This document shows, one piece after another, positions 1-9,106 of a stretch of DNA of 64,000 nucleotides; position 1 is the stretch's first letter, and each line of letters begins with the position of its first letter. The notes under the pieces are model-generated. The model saw only the letters and a program-made list of their open reading frames with translations. It was not told the DNA's origin and made no database searches. The translations under genes and the position numbers were made by a program. The stretch covers positions 806,001 through 870,000 of the forward strand of contig NZ_JAHEPS010000001.1 of the NCBI RefSeq assembly GCF_018596335.1, written 5' to 3'. This DNA is from Shewanella jiangmenensis (GTDB taxonomy: Bacteria > Pseudomonadota > Gammaproteobacteria > Enterobacterales > Shewanellaceae).

Positions 1-31
1 AACTAAAAACTTTACTAAAAGGTATCAGCCT

Positions 32-637
32 ATGAAGCTCAGTATCATCAACGGCAGCCAGCGCAAAGAGTCCCAAAGCGGCCGGGTCGCGCAGTTTATC
101 AAGGCCCACAGCCACAGTTTCAGCGAGGTAGAAGTGATTGAACTGGCTGACTATTCATTGCCGTTCTGGGATGGCGACAGCATCGAGAGCAAGGGCGCAG
201 ACTGGGGAGTGATTGAGCCAAAACTGGCGCAAAGTCAGGCCTATGTGCTCATCACGCCTGAATGGAATGGGATGGCAACACCGCTTATCAAGCAGTTTTT
301 GATGAATGCCAGCGTCCCGGTGACCGGCCACAAACCGGCGCTGCTGGTGTCGGTTTCCTCGGGTGTAAACGGCGTATACCCGCTGAGTGAGCTAATGGTT
401 AGTGGCAATAAAAACAACAAGATGGTGTTTGTTCCGGCCAACATCATTGTGCGAAATGTCGATGAGATGCTGCATTCAGAGGAGGCCAGCGAGCAGGCGC
501 TGAGCAAGGGTGAGCTTGCCAGTCGCGACCGCGCCATCCGTGAGCGAATAGCCGAATCCCTTTCACTGCTGGGGCGCTATGCTGAATTGCTCACACCGCT
601 CAATGACTACCGCGACCCTTATGGTTACGGCATGTAA
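32..637 (+). CDS. NAD(P)H-dependent FMN reductase family protein
   Basis: The 201-residue protein has a flavodoxin-like fold typical of NADPH-dependent FMN/quinone reductases. The N-terminal strand runs into a flavin-phosphate loop (GSQRKESQSGR, residues 8-18). The family signature TPEWNG followed by PLIKQFLM sits at about residues 75-91. Such enzymes are cytoplasmic and pass electrons from NAD(P)H through FMN to quinones, azo dyes or chromate; the substrate here cannot be read from the sequence. The start is supported by an AAAGGT-type ribosome site. A glyoxalase-like gene follows in the same direction after 40 bp, so the two may be co-transcribed. Confidence 0.85.
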   Translation: MKLSIINGSQRKESQSGRVAQFIKAHSHSFSEVEVIELADYSLPFWDGDSIESKGADWGVIEPKLAQSQAYVLITPEWNGMATPLIKQFLMNASVPVTGHKPALLVSVSSGVNGVYPLSELMVSGNKNNKMVFVPANIIVRNVDEMLHSEEASEQALSKGELASRDRAIRERIAESLSLLGRYAELLTPLNDYRDPYGYGM

Positions 638-677
638 GGCTTGTAAAACATAACGATACACAATCAAGGAGCGCATC

Positions 678-1100
678 ATGGTACATCTGGAACACATCAA
701 TCTGGTCGTGCATGACCTGCAAAAGAGCCTTAAGTTTTACCAAGCCGCTTTCCCTCACTGGAAGGTACGCGGTGGCGGCCAAGGTAGCTGGTACGGCAAA
801 CCGCGCCGATGGCTGCACTTTGGCGATGAGTATCAATATATCGCGCTGAATAACGACGGTGAAGGTGCGGCGCGGGATCTTAAGGGGCATCAGCCCGGGC
901 TTGCACACTTTGCCTTTGTGGTGGCATCGCTGGATGGGCTTATTCAACGCATGGCGGACGCGGGCTTTGCCGTCGATAAAGACGGCGCGCCGGACTTGGG
1001 TCGACGCAATGTGTATTTCATCGACCCGGACGGCATGGAAGTGGAGTTTGTTCAGTATCTTAGCGATGAGCCTGCTGTGCGTAATCAGTATCCCGCGTAA
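678..1100 (+). CDS. VOC (glyoxalase/dioxygenase superfamily) protein
   Basis: This 140-residue single-domain vicinal-oxygen-chelate protein begins with the usual strand HINLVVHDLQKSLKFYQ. It ends with the typical metal-site strand FIDPDGMEVEFVQY, whose glutamate is normally a metal ligand, and a mid-protein histidine (GLAHFAFVV) fits another ligand. It could be a lactoylglutathione-lyase-like or resistance-type enzyme, but the substrate is unknown. AAGGAG lies just upstream of the ATG. The 3' end overlaps the convergent DUF1971 gene by about 40 bp. Confidence 0.82.
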   Translation: MVHLEHINLVVHDLQKSLKFYQAAFPHWKVRGGGQGSWYGKPRRWLHFGDEYQYIALNNDGEGAARDLKGHQPGLAHFAFVVASLDGLIQRMADAGFAVDKDGAPDLGRRNVYFIDPDGMEVEFVQYLSDEPAVRNQYPA

Positions 1101-1476
1101 AACCCGGGCTGCTGTCTGCGTGCTCGCCTTCCAGAAACAGGCTCACGGTGGAGCTTGCGGCGGCATTCACCTCATGCAGGCTCTCGTGGGCGAATACGTT
1201 GAGGCGAAAGCGGGTGTCTTCAGTTAAGGGCTCGAGGCTATAAAGCTTGCCGGGATGGGTCATGGCGCGATCGTTCGCGCCAAGGCGCACCTCGACCACG
1301 GGCTCGCCATCGGTCTCACGGTAGCCAAACCAGAGCAGATCGCCATTCAGCACTTCAATCTGGCTGTAAAAGCCTTTGCGGGTTTTGTGCTGCTCGAGTA
1401 ACAGCGCGGGCACATCATTGCCGCCAAACACCCGGGTTGCTCCCAGAGGAACATAATTTTTTGGTACCAATGCCAT
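1060..1476 (-). CDS. DUF1971 (YeaR/TehB-like cupin) protein
   Basis: The 138-residue protein resembles E. coli YeaR and the small cupin domain linked with TehB. Shared features are an N-terminal P-x-NY segment, a short barrel core (GFYSQIEVLNGDLLWFGY) and a late strand (DTRFRLNVFAHE). YeaR belongs to a nitrate/nitrite-responsive operon in E. coli and the domain has been linked to tellurite resistance; neither role can be inferred here. The last 30 or so residues continue past the usual domain end and overlap the convergent VOC gene. GGAG lies about 10 bases before the ATG. Confidence 0.7.
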   Translation of the reverse strand: MALVPKNYVPLGATRVFGGNDVPALLLEQHKTRKGFYSQIEVLNGDLLWFGYRETDGEPVVEVRLGANDRAMTHPGKLYSLEPLTEDTRFRLNVFAHESLHEVNAAASSTVSLFLEGEHADSSPGFTRDTDYAQQAHR

Positions 1477-1563
1477 GAGTCCCGTCTCCGGTTGAGCTGT
1501 GTTAACCTAGCATTAAGCCTACAATGGGATCATTCCCGCAGTTTCCTGACTCAAGAGCTCCTA

Positions 1564-2040
1564 ATGCCTTCAAGTTTAGTCCACCAGCATAGTTTTATCC
1601 TGAATCGCGCCCATTTTGAAGAGTGTTTCGACCAATCGGTAGAGCCGGCACGCGGCTGGAAACCCTATGTAAAAACCATCGGGTTTACACTGATGACCTT
1701 TGCCCTGCTGGCAAGCCCTATTCCCAGCTATCTTGGCTGGTTTTTTATGGGCTTGACCATGGTGGAGTTTTTAAGCGTTAAGTACCAGCGCAGTTGGTGG
1801 TTGTGGCGCCAGTTGATGAGCCGCGCTGCCAACAATGAAGTGAGCCTCACTGTTACCGAGGATGCGCTGATCACCGAGTCGCTGGGTCAAAAGCGCGAGC
1901 TTAAGTGGAGTGCGCTCGATAAAATCAGTCGCACCGAGCGCGGCTATCTGCTGCATCAGGGCAACGCCAAACAGTATTTGTCCCGAAGTGCATTGTCGGA
2001 TGATGCGGCCGCGTTTCTTGAGCAGCGCTTCGGGCTTTAA
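1564..2040 (+). CDS. YcxB-like membrane protein
   Basis: A protein of 158 residues if translated from the ATG at 1564. A TTG 24 codons upstream also keeps the frame open but has no plausible Shine-Dalgarno. A short N-terminal part is followed by two adjacent hydrophobic helices (about residues 37-72) with a Pro/Ser turn. A soluble C-terminal domain contains SLTVTEDALITES and LKWSALDKI, typical of YcxB-family proteins. Membrane location is predicted; the function of the family is unknown. It is transcribed divergently from the DUF1971 gene across an 87-bp gap. Confidence 0.7.
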   Translation: MPSSLVHQHSFILNRAHFEECFDQSVEPARGWKPYVKTIGFTLMTFALLASPIPSYLGWFFMGLTMVEFLSVKYQRSWWLWRQLMSRAANNEVSLTVTEDALITESLGQKRELKWSALDKISRTERGYLLHQGNAKQYLSRSALSDDAAAFLEQRFGL

Positions 2041-2103
2041 AGCCGCCAGCGCTGTTAGCAGATGGCTGACCACAACGTCACTCACGAGCAAAAGCGCCGC
2101 AAG

Positions 2104-2625
2104 CTAGCCAAAGTCGCGGCAACTTGCCATAAAAAACACATCCACATATTCGCCATTACGGAAGGCGTAGCCGATGGCTTCGCCTTCAATCACAAAGCCG
2201 TGGCGCTTATATAGCTTAATGGCGGCATGGTTGTCGGTGTACACCTCAAGCTCAATGCGCCGCACCGCCAGCCAGTTATGGGCGAGTTCAAGCAGCGCGC
2301 CAAGCAGCGCCGAACCCACACCTATACCCTGAAATTCTTCACTGACCGCCATACCAAGGTTTGCCACGTGTTTACGGCGTGGATTGGTGAACACTTCCAT
2401 CCCGGCGTGCCCCACCACTTCGCCGTCAATTTCGGCGACCAGGCTGTAAAAATTCTCGGGCAAATTGCCAATCCGCTGCTGCCATTTTTCCAGTGACGGG
2501 AACGGCTGCTGCAGCGTATTGGCATAGCAACTTGGCTGACTGTAAATATCGCGCACCGTGGCGATATCGCCGCTTTGGCTGTGACGAACCAAAATACGGC
2601 CATCACCAAAAGAATACTCCGCCAT
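2104..2625 (-). CDS. YhhY/AaaT-like GNAT N-acetyltransferase
   Basis: This GNAT-fold acetyltransferase closely follows E. coli YhhY (AaaT, an amino-acid N-acetyltransferase). It shares the segment from YANTLQQPFPS through VVGHAGMEV, the acetyl-CoA pyrophosphate loop QGIGVGSA (residues 99-105) and the C-terminal NGEYVDVFFMA. The ATG at 2625 (173 residues) is preferred to an in-frame GTG five codons upstream, because CAGGAG lies at the right distance from the ATG and inside the longer version. The likely reaction is transfer of acetyl from acetyl-CoA to an amino acid; the exact substrate is unproven. Confidence 0.85.
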   Translation of the reverse strand: MAEYSFGDGRILVRHSQSGDIATVRDIYSQPSCYANTLQQPFPSLEKWQQRIGNLPENFYSLVAEIDGEVVGHAGMEVFTNPRRKHVANLGMAVSEEFQGIGVGSALLGALLELAHNWLAVRRIELEVYTDNHAAIKLYKRHGFVIEGEAIGYAFRNGEYVDVFFMASCRDFG

Positions 2626-2866
2626 CGCTCGCTCCTGCACTTTTGCTAATTAGCTGTAAGATAAAGAGATTAATATGCCATCTTTTTTGGGCACCGCACA
2701 AGAAGCACATTTATGGGAGTTTGGAAAAAAAATCTGACCGAAAGCACTAAAATCTCTCGATTTCAAACTGGCATTCTTGCTGTCACAATAGCGCCGCCTC
2801 CGGGGAATTGTAAGGCTGCCGAGCGGCACCTTGGCCCCAGAGTCGTTCATTCCTAAGGACCCCAAA

Positions 2867-3133
2867 ATGCGCACCCCCTCAGCAATTCTCACCCAAGTTA
2901 CCCTCGCGCTGGTACTTGTGGTCAGCTTTGCCGTTTCTGCCGAAGAAGAACCCACACTCGACCTTCCTCCGGCCCCCAGTGAAGATGTACAACAAATAAA
3001 AGAAGTCTGTCTGGATCTCATCACAGAGCAGGAAGTTGCCCCCGAAGAGCAAGAGCATTTTCTGCTGACCTGTGTAAATGACCAACTTTATGAGATGGGA
3101 TATCTCGCCGTTCAGCAGCGGGATTTGAAGTAA
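2867..3133 (+). CDS. Small exported protein with two cysteines
   Basis: An 88-residue protein with a clear Sec signal peptide (hydrophobic residues 8-24, AVSA cleavage near residue 25). A short acidic mature part of about 63 residues carries two cysteines (EVCLDL and LTCVND) that could form a periplasmic disulfide. AAGGA precedes the ATG. An upstream in-frame TTG lacks such a site. I do not recognise the family. A terminator hairpin follows 50 bp downstream, so the gene is probably monocistronic. Confidence 0.6.
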   Translation: MRTPSAILTQVTLALVLVVSFAVSAEEEPTLDLPPAPSEDVQQIKEVCLDLITEQEVAPEEQEHFLLTCVNDQLYEMGYLAVQQRDLK

Positions 3134-3182
3134 GCGCATCTGTCGACGCTGTCAAAAACTAGCAAAAACGAAGCACAGTAGT

Positions 3183-3212
3183 AAAAAACGGCCGCCAGGG
3201 CCGTTTTTTTAT
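3183..3212 (+). terminator. Rho-independent terminator
   Basis: The stem ACGGCC (3188-3193) pairs with GGCCGT (3199-3204), with a 5-nt loop. It is preceded by an A-run and followed by seven T residues, so it could work in both directions. It sits after the small exported protein. Confidence 0.75.
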
Positions 3213-3289
3213 TGTCTTTAGCCTAGCCCTGCTCGGTGCAAAGGTCAGGCTAAAGGCCAACGCTACAAACTCACAGCGGGACTTTTTAC

Positions 3290-3379
3290 CGTGAGACTTT
3301 TCACCGCCTGACCTTTTACCGCTGACCTTTTACCGCTGGCTTTTTACTGCAGGCTTTTTACTGCCGCTTTTTTACTGCA
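3290..3379. repeat. 14-bp tandem repeat running into the 3' end of a gene
   Basis: Five contiguous 14-bp units begin at 3310, 3324, 3338, 3352 and 3366. The first two are identical (GACCTTTTACCGCT) and the others are variants of GGCTTTTTACTGCA. Less regular copies extend back to about 3290. The last units cover the stop codon and final codons of the leftward malonyltransferase-like gene, so the array encodes that protein's C-terminal AVKKRQ. Confidence 0.8.
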
Positions 3380-4425
3380 AGAGTGCGCTGACTGTCCATG
3401 CCAAGGGCAACCATGGGGCAGCTTTGCTTTTGTGCGGCGCTGAAATCGGCTTTGCTGTGCCAGCCAAACCAATTGCAGCCGATAAGGCTTTGTGCCACCG
3501 CACCGCCAAGGGTGGTGCCGGGGCCCAAAATCATCACCCTGTCAGGGGCAAATTCTTTTACCGCTACCTGCACTGCCTTAGTGAAGTCGTAGGGCTCGGT
3601 TACCTGATGCCCCAGGGTGTAATCCCAGAGTTTTTCGGTATCTGTGCTGTACTGGGTCCAAATGGCGCCGCGGCCATCCACCATAGGTACCTTGGGCGCT
3701 TTAAAGAGGCTTTTTGGCAATAAACTTTTGCCTTTGACCGACACCTCGGTTAACAGCGGCGAGTGAAAGGCGCCATGGTTATAAAGCCGCATCGGATAAC
3801 GCTCATCGATTTTCGGTAGCCGCTCTTCGGCAAGTTTAAGCCCCGCCTCATTGCCCGCCAGCACCCGAAAACCGCCAAGATGAATCGAGGTATAAAGGGC
3901 GCAGCCCTCGGTGGCCTCGGCCTCATCAAGCAAGGCATCCAGCATTTGGGTCGCAGCGGGGCTCGTATGCCAGTTATCATCCATCTCGGGATAAATCAGC
4001 TGCCCGCCGATTAAGCCATCCTGCATCATGGAGCCCATGGTATTGATAACGCCAATAGCTCCCTCTTCATCCAGCGCCCCAGCGCAGGCAAGGGCGATAT
4101 ACCAGCCCATGGAATTGCCGGTAACCGCCACTATCTCAAAACGGTCACGGTCAATATCCATAAAATCCGCCATAGCGCAGGCGTAAATCAGCGCCGAGGC
4201 ATTTTCGCCCGGGGTATGCAGCTTAAAGGAGTACTTATCCATGGCATCGAGCTCAGCAATACTCTTTTGCCCCTCGTGGCGGCGAAAGGCGTCGATACCG
4301 GCGATAAACTCAGCTTTGTCGGCGTGCAGGCGCTTAAGATACCCAAGCTCTTCTTTGTTATAGCAGCCACGCCCTGGGGCTATCACTAACACTCTTTCTT
4401 TCGTTAGGGGTGTATTTGAGCTCAT
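3358..4425 (-). CDS. ACP S-malonyltransferase-like protein
   Basis: A 355-residue protein with the acyltransferase fold of FabD. The nucleophile elbow is GNSMG (residues 103-107, Ser105), equivalent to GHSLG, and a candidate catalytic histidine lies in NHGAFHSPLL (His221). It departs from housekeeping FabD in length and in the nucleophile motif. Its start overlaps the stop of the E1 fusion gene by four bases, so the two are almost certainly translated together. Malonyl or another acyl-CoA as donor is an inference; no acyl-carrier gene is adjacent. The 3' end is built from a 14-bp tandem repeat. Confidence 0.72.
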   Translation of the reverse strand: MSSNTPLTKERVLVIAPGRGCYNKEELGYLKRLHADKAEFIAGIDAFRRHEGQKSIAELDAMDKYSFKLHTPGENASALIYACAMADFMDIDRDRFEIVAVTGNSMGWYIALACAGALDEEGAIGVINTMGSMMQDGLIGGQLIYPEMDDNWHTSPAATQMLDALLDEAEATEGCALYTSIHLGGFRVLAGNEAGLKLAEERLPKIDERYPMRLYNHGAFHSPLLTEVSVKGKSLLPKSLFKAPKVPMVDGRGAIWTQYSTDTEKLWDYTLGHQVTEPYDFTKAVQVAVKEFAPDRVMILGPGTTLGGAVAQSLIGCNWFGWHSKADFSAAQKQSCPMVALGMDSQRTLAVKKRQ

Positions 4426-6689
4426 GCCGATGCCTCCAGTCCAATCACTATGGCGCCCTCTTTTTTACTGCCCTGCACCAGCTTAAGTGCTGCGGCCACT
4501 ATGCTGTTTTTACTTGGCAGCGGCAGGGTCGCGGCATCGGCCAGCGGAATAAAGCAGTCTTCAGCGTTGAGGCGCGAAAGCGGCGGGCACTTATCCTTAA
4601 GCCTTTCATGCAGCGCAGTAACTATCGCCTCGGATACTGATCCTGAGCGGCGACATTCATCCACCACCAACACATGGCGGCAGTTGGCGGCGATATCACA
4701 AACGGCGGCTTCGTTGAGGGGCACCAGGTACCTAAGATCAACCACAGTGCAGTCTATGCCCGCTTTCGCAAGCTCCCTTTCTGCCTGACGGCTTAAGTAG
4801 TAACCATTGCCGTAGCTGATGATGCACAAATCCTTCCCCTCTCCAAAGCGGCCCGGCTCGCCGAATGGCAGTGGCGTGGCTTCGCGCTCGGGCACATATT
4901 CCGCCGCCCACAGGCTGTCGCCGGCCTCATGCAGGTCGCGGGTCATATAAAGCGCGATGGGCTCAAGGAATATCACCAGCCGCTGCTCTTCACGGGCAAG
5001 ACGCACGCATTCGCGCAGCATCCCCTGGGCATCGGCGCCATTGGATGGGCAGGCGAGGATAAGCCCGGGAATATCGCGAAACACGGTGAAAGAGTTGTCG
5101 TTATGGAAGTGACCGCCAAAGCCCTTTTGATAAGCAAGCCCCGCAATACGAATAACCATCGGATTGGTGTACTGGCCATTGGAGAAAAACGGCAGAGTCG
5201 CCGCCTCGCCGCGAATTTGGTCTTCGGCGTTATGTACATAAGCCAAAAACTGGATTTCGGGGATGGGCAGCAGTCCATTGTGGGCCATGCCGGTGGCAAG
5301 CCCCAGAATGGAGGTCTCATCCAGCAGGGTATTGATAACCCGGCTCGGGCCAAAGCGCTCCACCAGTCTCGAGGTGACATGGTACACGCCGCCCTTTTTG
5401 CCCACGTCCTCGCCGCAGATAACGATATTGTCGTGGCTTGCCATGAGCTCAGTGAGGGTCAGGTTAATCAGCTTGCCCATGTGCACGGGTTTACCGAGCG
5501 ACTGCTTGTCGGCGGCAAAGAGACTGGCAAAAGCGTCTTCTCCCAACGTTTTCACTGCACGGGGATTGGCAAGCTTCGGCGGCACCACACTCGCCATGGC
5601 ATCTTTTGCCGTTCTAAGCTTGGGCCGGGTCGCAGCCACTCTGGCGATGGCAGCAATCCGCTCTTTAAGTTCCTGATACAGCGAAAGGATTTGCTCAGCG
5701 CTCAATACGCCCGCCTCAATCAGCATGGCGGCGCTGCGAAGCAAGGGGTCCAGCGCTTCGTTTTCAAGGATTTTATCTTTGGAAAGATAGGCAATTTCGG
5801 CATCGCTGCCGGCGTGGCCCATCAAACGCACGGTGCGAACATGCAAAAACACCGGCTGGCGGTGGCTTCGACACCAATGGGCTGCCTCTTTGGCCACCTT
5901 GTAGGTATCTAGCAAATCGAGACCATCACAGCAAAAATACTTAAGCCCGGGTCTTTGGCTGAAGTTGGCGCCAATCCAGCCTTTTGGGGTGGGGGTAGAA
6001 ATACCTATGCCGTTGTCTTCGCAGACAAACATCAGCGGCATAGGAATATTCTGAAACGCCGCCCAGCAGGCTGCATTGATGGCTGTCTGGGCGCTGGCGT
6101 GGTTCGCCGAGGCATCACCAAAATTGCACATGACAATCGCATCGGGAGGCAAAGAGCCTTCCACGCCGAGGCGCTCGGTGAGCGGAACACTCAAGGCCAC
6201 ACCCACCGCCTTGGGCAAATGGGAAGCAATGGTCGAGGTTTGCGGCGGAATATTGAGTGACTTGCTGCCAAGCACCTTGTGGCGGCCGCCTGAGATGGGG
6301 TCTTCACTTGAGGCCGCGAACGAGAGCATCATGTCCCACAGCACGGTTTCCGCCGCTTCGTGGCGCGCGCGCTCAATCATAAAAGCGCCGCTGCGGTAGT
6401 GCAGCAAGGCCATGTCGCTGGTGTTGAGCACTGCCGCAATAGCCGCATTGCCCTCGTGGCCCGAAGAGCCAATGGTGTAAAAGCCCTCGTTGCGGGCTCG
6501 CATCCGCCGGGATTCCAAATCCAGCAGGCGGCTTTTTAATTGGGACTCAAAAATCCCGACAAAGTCGGCATCACTGAGCCCGAGGCGGCGATGATCCCAG
6601 CCCTGGGTATGGTCTAAAAAGGCCTCGATACGGCCACTTTCCAATGCTTCAATAAATTGCCGCTCAACGGCAATGGCCCTGTCTTCCAT
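4422..6689 (-). CDS. Fused E1 alpha-beta thiamine-dependent 2-oxoacid dehydrogenase
   Basis: A 755-residue fusion of the two E1 subunits of a branched-chain/pyruvate-type 2-oxoacid dehydrogenase. The alpha half carries the thiamine-diphosphate region (GDASANHAS to CEDNGIGIS, about residues 190-228). The beta half starts near residue 403 (MGKLINLTLTELM) and includes ICGEDVGKKGG and the C-terminal transketolase-like domain (VVDLRYLVPLNE, VVDECRRSGS). It would decarboxylate a 2-oxoacid and pass the acyl group on, but no E2 or E3 gene is adjacent. It lies between gcdH and the malonyltransferase-like gene, and a hairpin terminator sits between it and gcdH. The substrate is unknown. Confidence 0.82.
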   Translation of the reverse strand: MEDRAIAVERQFIEALESGRIEAFLDHTQGWDHRRLGLSDADFVGIFESQLKSRLLDLESRRMRARNEGFYTIGSSGHEGNAAIAAVLNTSDMALLHYRSGAFMIERARHEAAETVLWDMMLSFAASSEDPISGGRHKVLGSKSLNIPPQTSTIASHLPKAVGVALSVPLTERLGVEGSLPPDAIVMCNFGDASANHASAQTAINAACWAAFQNIPMPLMFVCEDNGIGISTPTPKGWIGANFSQRPGLKYFCCDGLDLLDTYKVAKEAAHWCRSHRQPVFLHVRTVRLMGHAGSDAEIAYLSKDKILENEALDPLLRSAAMLIEAGVLSAEQILSLYQELKERIAAIARVAATRPKLRTAKDAMASVVPPKLANPRAVKTLGEDAFASLFAADKQSLGKPVHMGKLINLTLTELMASHDNIVICGEDVGKKGGVYHVTSRLVERFGPSRVINTLLDETSILGLATGMAHNGLLPIPEIQFLAYVHNAEDQIRGEAATLPFFSNGQYTNPMVIRIAGLAYQKGFGGHFHNDNSFTVFRDIPGLILACPSNGADAQGMLRECVRLAREEQRLVIFLEPIALYMTRDLHEAGDSLWAAEYVPEREATPLPFGEPGRFGEGKDLCIISYGNGYYLSRQAERELAKAGIDCTVVDLRYLVPLNEAAVCDIAANCRHVLVVDECRRSGSVSEAIVTALHERLKDKCPPLSRLNAEDCFIPLADAATLPLPSKNSIVAAALKLVQGSKKEGAIVIGLEASA

Positions 6690-6716
6690 GCTTATCCCTC
6701 ACTGGATGAACGAGAC

Positions 6717-6742
6717 AAAAACGGGGGCTCCTGGCCCCCGTT
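6717..6742 (-). terminator. Terminator-like hairpin between gcdH and the E1 gene
   Basis: A nine-base stem (6720-6728 with 6734-6742, AACGGGGGC and GCCCCCGTT) has a 5-nt loop. Read leftwards it is followed by a T-run, the layout of an intrinsic terminator. It ends or attenuates the gcdH transcript before the E1 fusion gene. Confidence 0.7.
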
Positions 6743-6747
6743 ATCCC

Positions 6748-7923
6748 TCAGCAAAATGCCTGCAGATCGGTCTGGGCACGGCCCAGGATCAGGGCATGGA
6801 TGTCGTGGGTACCCTCGTAGGTGTTCACCGCCTCAAGATTCATCACATGGCGGATAACATGGAATTCGTCGCTGATGCCGTTGCCGCCATGCATATCGCG
6901 GGCGATGCGGGCAATGTCCAGCGCCTTGCCACAGGAGTTGCGTTTGATAAGTGAAATGGCCTCAACCGGCAGCGCATCGGCGTCCATCAGGCGGCCTGCC
7001 TGCAAGCAGGCAAAGAGACCGGTGGTGATTTCGGTCTGCATATCGGCCAGTTTCTTCTGATACAGCTGATTGGCCGCGAGCGGCCGGTTGAACTGAATAC
7101 GGTCCAGACCATACTGACGGGCCGCATGCCAGCAAAATTCGGCGGCGCCCAGCGCGCCCCAGGCGATACCATAACGGGCCTTGTTCAGACAGCCGAATGG
7201 CCCCTTGAGGCCTTCAACGTTTGGCAGCAGCGCATCTTCGCCCACTTCCACATTGTCCATCACGATTTCACCTGTGATGGAGGCGCGCAGGGAGAACTTG
7301 CCCTCAATCTTAGGCGCCGACAGGCCCTTCATGCCCTTTTCGAGCACAAAGCCGCGGATCACGCCATCAAGCTTGGCCCACACAACAAACACATCGGCAA
7401 TCGGCGAGTTGGTGATCCACATCTTGGCGCCGGTGATGCGATAGCCGCCATCGATGCGCTCGGCGCGGGTCTTCATGCCGGCGGGATCCGAGCCCACATC
7501 CGGCTCGGTCAAACCAAAGCAGCCCACCCACTCGCCGGTGGCGAGCTTTGGCAGATACTTGCGGCGCTGTGCCTCGGTGCCGTAGCTATAGATAGGATGC
7601 ATCACCAGAGACGACTGCACGCTCATGGCCGAGCGATAACCGCTGTCGACCCGCTCGATTTCGCGGGCCACCAAACCGTAGCTGACATAGTTGGCATTGG
7701 CACAGCCGTATTCTTCCGGCAGCGTTGCCCCAAGCAGACCCAGCTCCCCCAGCTCGTTCATGATTTCGCGGTCAAAATGCTCTTCACGGTTAGCCATCAG
7801 CACCCGTGCCATCAATTTATCCTGGGCGTATTCATGCACCATGTCGCGGATCATCCGCTCTTCTTCGGTCAGCAGGGAGTTGAAATTCAGCGGGTCTTGC
7901 CAGTCAAATTGCACGCGGGCCAT
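6748..7923 (-). CDS. gcdH: Glutaryl-CoA dehydrogenase
   Basis: A 391-residue acyl-CoA dehydrogenase that oxidises and decarboxylates glutaryl-CoA to crotonyl-CoA in lysine and tryptophan breakdown, using FAD and electron-transferring flavoprotein. Diagnostic features are the FAD/substrate segment [26 protein letters not shown], and the catalytic glutamate in NTYEGTHD (Glu370). Length and both ends match the family. A LysR gene is divergent 175 bp away and is the obvious candidate regulator. An E1-type decarboxylase gene follows downstream, beyond a terminator-like hairpin. Confidence 0.93.
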   Translation of the reverse strand: MARVQFDWQDPLNFNSLLTEEERMIRDMVHEYAQDKLMARVLMANREEHFDREIMNELGELGLLGATLPEEYGCANANYVSYGLVAREIERVDSGYRSAMSVQSSLVMHPIYSYGTEAQRRKYLPKLATGEWVGCFGLTEPDVGSDPAGMKTRAERIDGGYRITGAKMWITNSPIADVFVVWAKLDGVIRGFVLEKGMKGLSAPKIEGKFSLRASITGEIVMDNVEVGEDALLPNVEGLKGPFGCLNKARYGIAWGALGAAEFCWHAARQYGLDRIQFNRPLAANQLYQKKLADMQTEITTGLFACLQAGRLMDADALPVEAISLIKRNSCGKALDIARIARDMHGGNGISDEFHVIRHVMNLEAVNTYEGTHDIHALILGRAQTDLQAFC

Positions 7924-8098
7924 AGGTCATCCTTTATTAATTCGCTTGTTATTGGTCGGTCGCGGGCGGCATAACAACCGAAAGAAGCCGCAGCGCCACT
8001 TGTGAATTGCCTTAGCATAGGCATAATCAATCATTAGGAAAAATATTCTTTTTCTCTTACTTCCATAGCAATCTCCTATATCTTACGTTTAGGTAAAG

Positions 8099-8935
8099 AT
8101 GAACCTTAAAGCCTTGAATTACTTTGTTGCCGTGCTCGAAAAAGGCAGCATCAGCGCCGCAGCCAAGCACTGCTATATTGCCCAGCCCTCAATCTCGGCC
8201 GCTATCGCATCGCTTGAGTCGGAACTGGGAGCGGCGCTGTTTGCCCGTCACGGCAAGGGCGTCTCGGCCACAGATGCAGGGATGCGGCTGTACCCGCTCG
8301 CCAAGCGGCTCTTAAACGAGTCCAAAGCGATTCAATCGCTGTTTTCCAAGCCAGAAACCCAGGTGCCGTTTCGATTGGGGCTGATTCGCTCGCTCGGGGT
8401 AGCGCGCATGAGTATGCTGCTCAAAGACTTTACCGCCGCCTGCCCTGACATGGACTTAACCCTGGTGGAACCCGGAGAAGAGTGCGATGGGCGCATCATC
8501 ACCACTGCCGACCTGACGCCAAACGAGAGCTTTCAGGCGATGTGGCACGACACCTATCTGCTCGCCATACCGCCGTCTTTCAGCCTGGCACTGAAAAACA
8601 GCATCAGGCTTGAGGACCTGCAGGGGCAGCCCTTTATTCACCGGGCGCCCTGTGAGGCCCTGACAAGCCTTCAGCAACTCCTGGATATGGAAGGGATAAA
8701 GATGCAGGTGCGGGCCCGTATTCAGACCATCGAATATGCGGTGGGATTAGTGGCCGCAGGCCTTGGGGTAGCGCTGGTGCCTGCCATACCGGCACTGCTT
8801 GAGCAAGCCGATATCAGCTGCCGGCCGCTCGCGGATATTGAACTTAAACGCACAGTAGGGTTGGCGCTGCCCCTTGGCAGGCCCCACAGCGTGCAGCAGC
8901 GCCAGCTGTTATCCCTTTGCAAACTGTGCAGCTAG
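8099..8935 (+). CDS. LysR-family transcriptional regulator
   Basis: The 278-residue protein has the N-terminal LysR winged HTH (MNLKALNYFVAVLEKGSISA, then CYIAQPSISAAIASLE) and a shortened effector domain. It is divergent from gcdH and probably controls it; an intermediate of glutarate or lysine breakdown would be a reasonable effector, but this is inference. The ATG follows AGGTAAAG closely. An imperfect inverted repeat (CTTAC to GTAAAG) lies immediately upstream. The length is slightly below the usual 290-310 residues. Confidence 0.88.
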   Translation: MNLKALNYFVAVLEKGSISAAAKHCYIAQPSISAAIASLESELGAALFARHGKGVSATDAGMRLYPLAKRLLNESKAIQSLFSKPETQVPFRLGLIRSLGVARMSMLLKDFTAACPDMDLTLVEPGEECDGRIITTADLTPNESFQAMWHDTYLLAIPPSFSLALKNSIRLEDLQGQPFIHRAPCEALTSLQQLLDMEGIKMQVRARIQTIEYAVGLVAAGLGVALVPAIPALLEQADISCRPLADIELKRTVGLALPLGRPHSVQQRQLLSLCKLCS

Positions 8936-9106
8936 CCTTGTTCGGTTAGCCAGTGCTCAGTTAGCCAGAGCTCAATTAACTTTGGATCAACCTGCTTAAG
9001 ACACAGGTATCAAATTGCAACAGTCCAAGCTTCATCTCTGGTTTGGCTGCAATTAAATGATACTCTGTTGCCATAATTGTTAACGGCGTAACCAACCAAA
9101 ATCATA

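Noticed and set aside
4929..5912. 327-codon open frame opposite the E1 fusion gene
   Set aside because: Shadow frame of a conserved enzyme; no start signal or domain.
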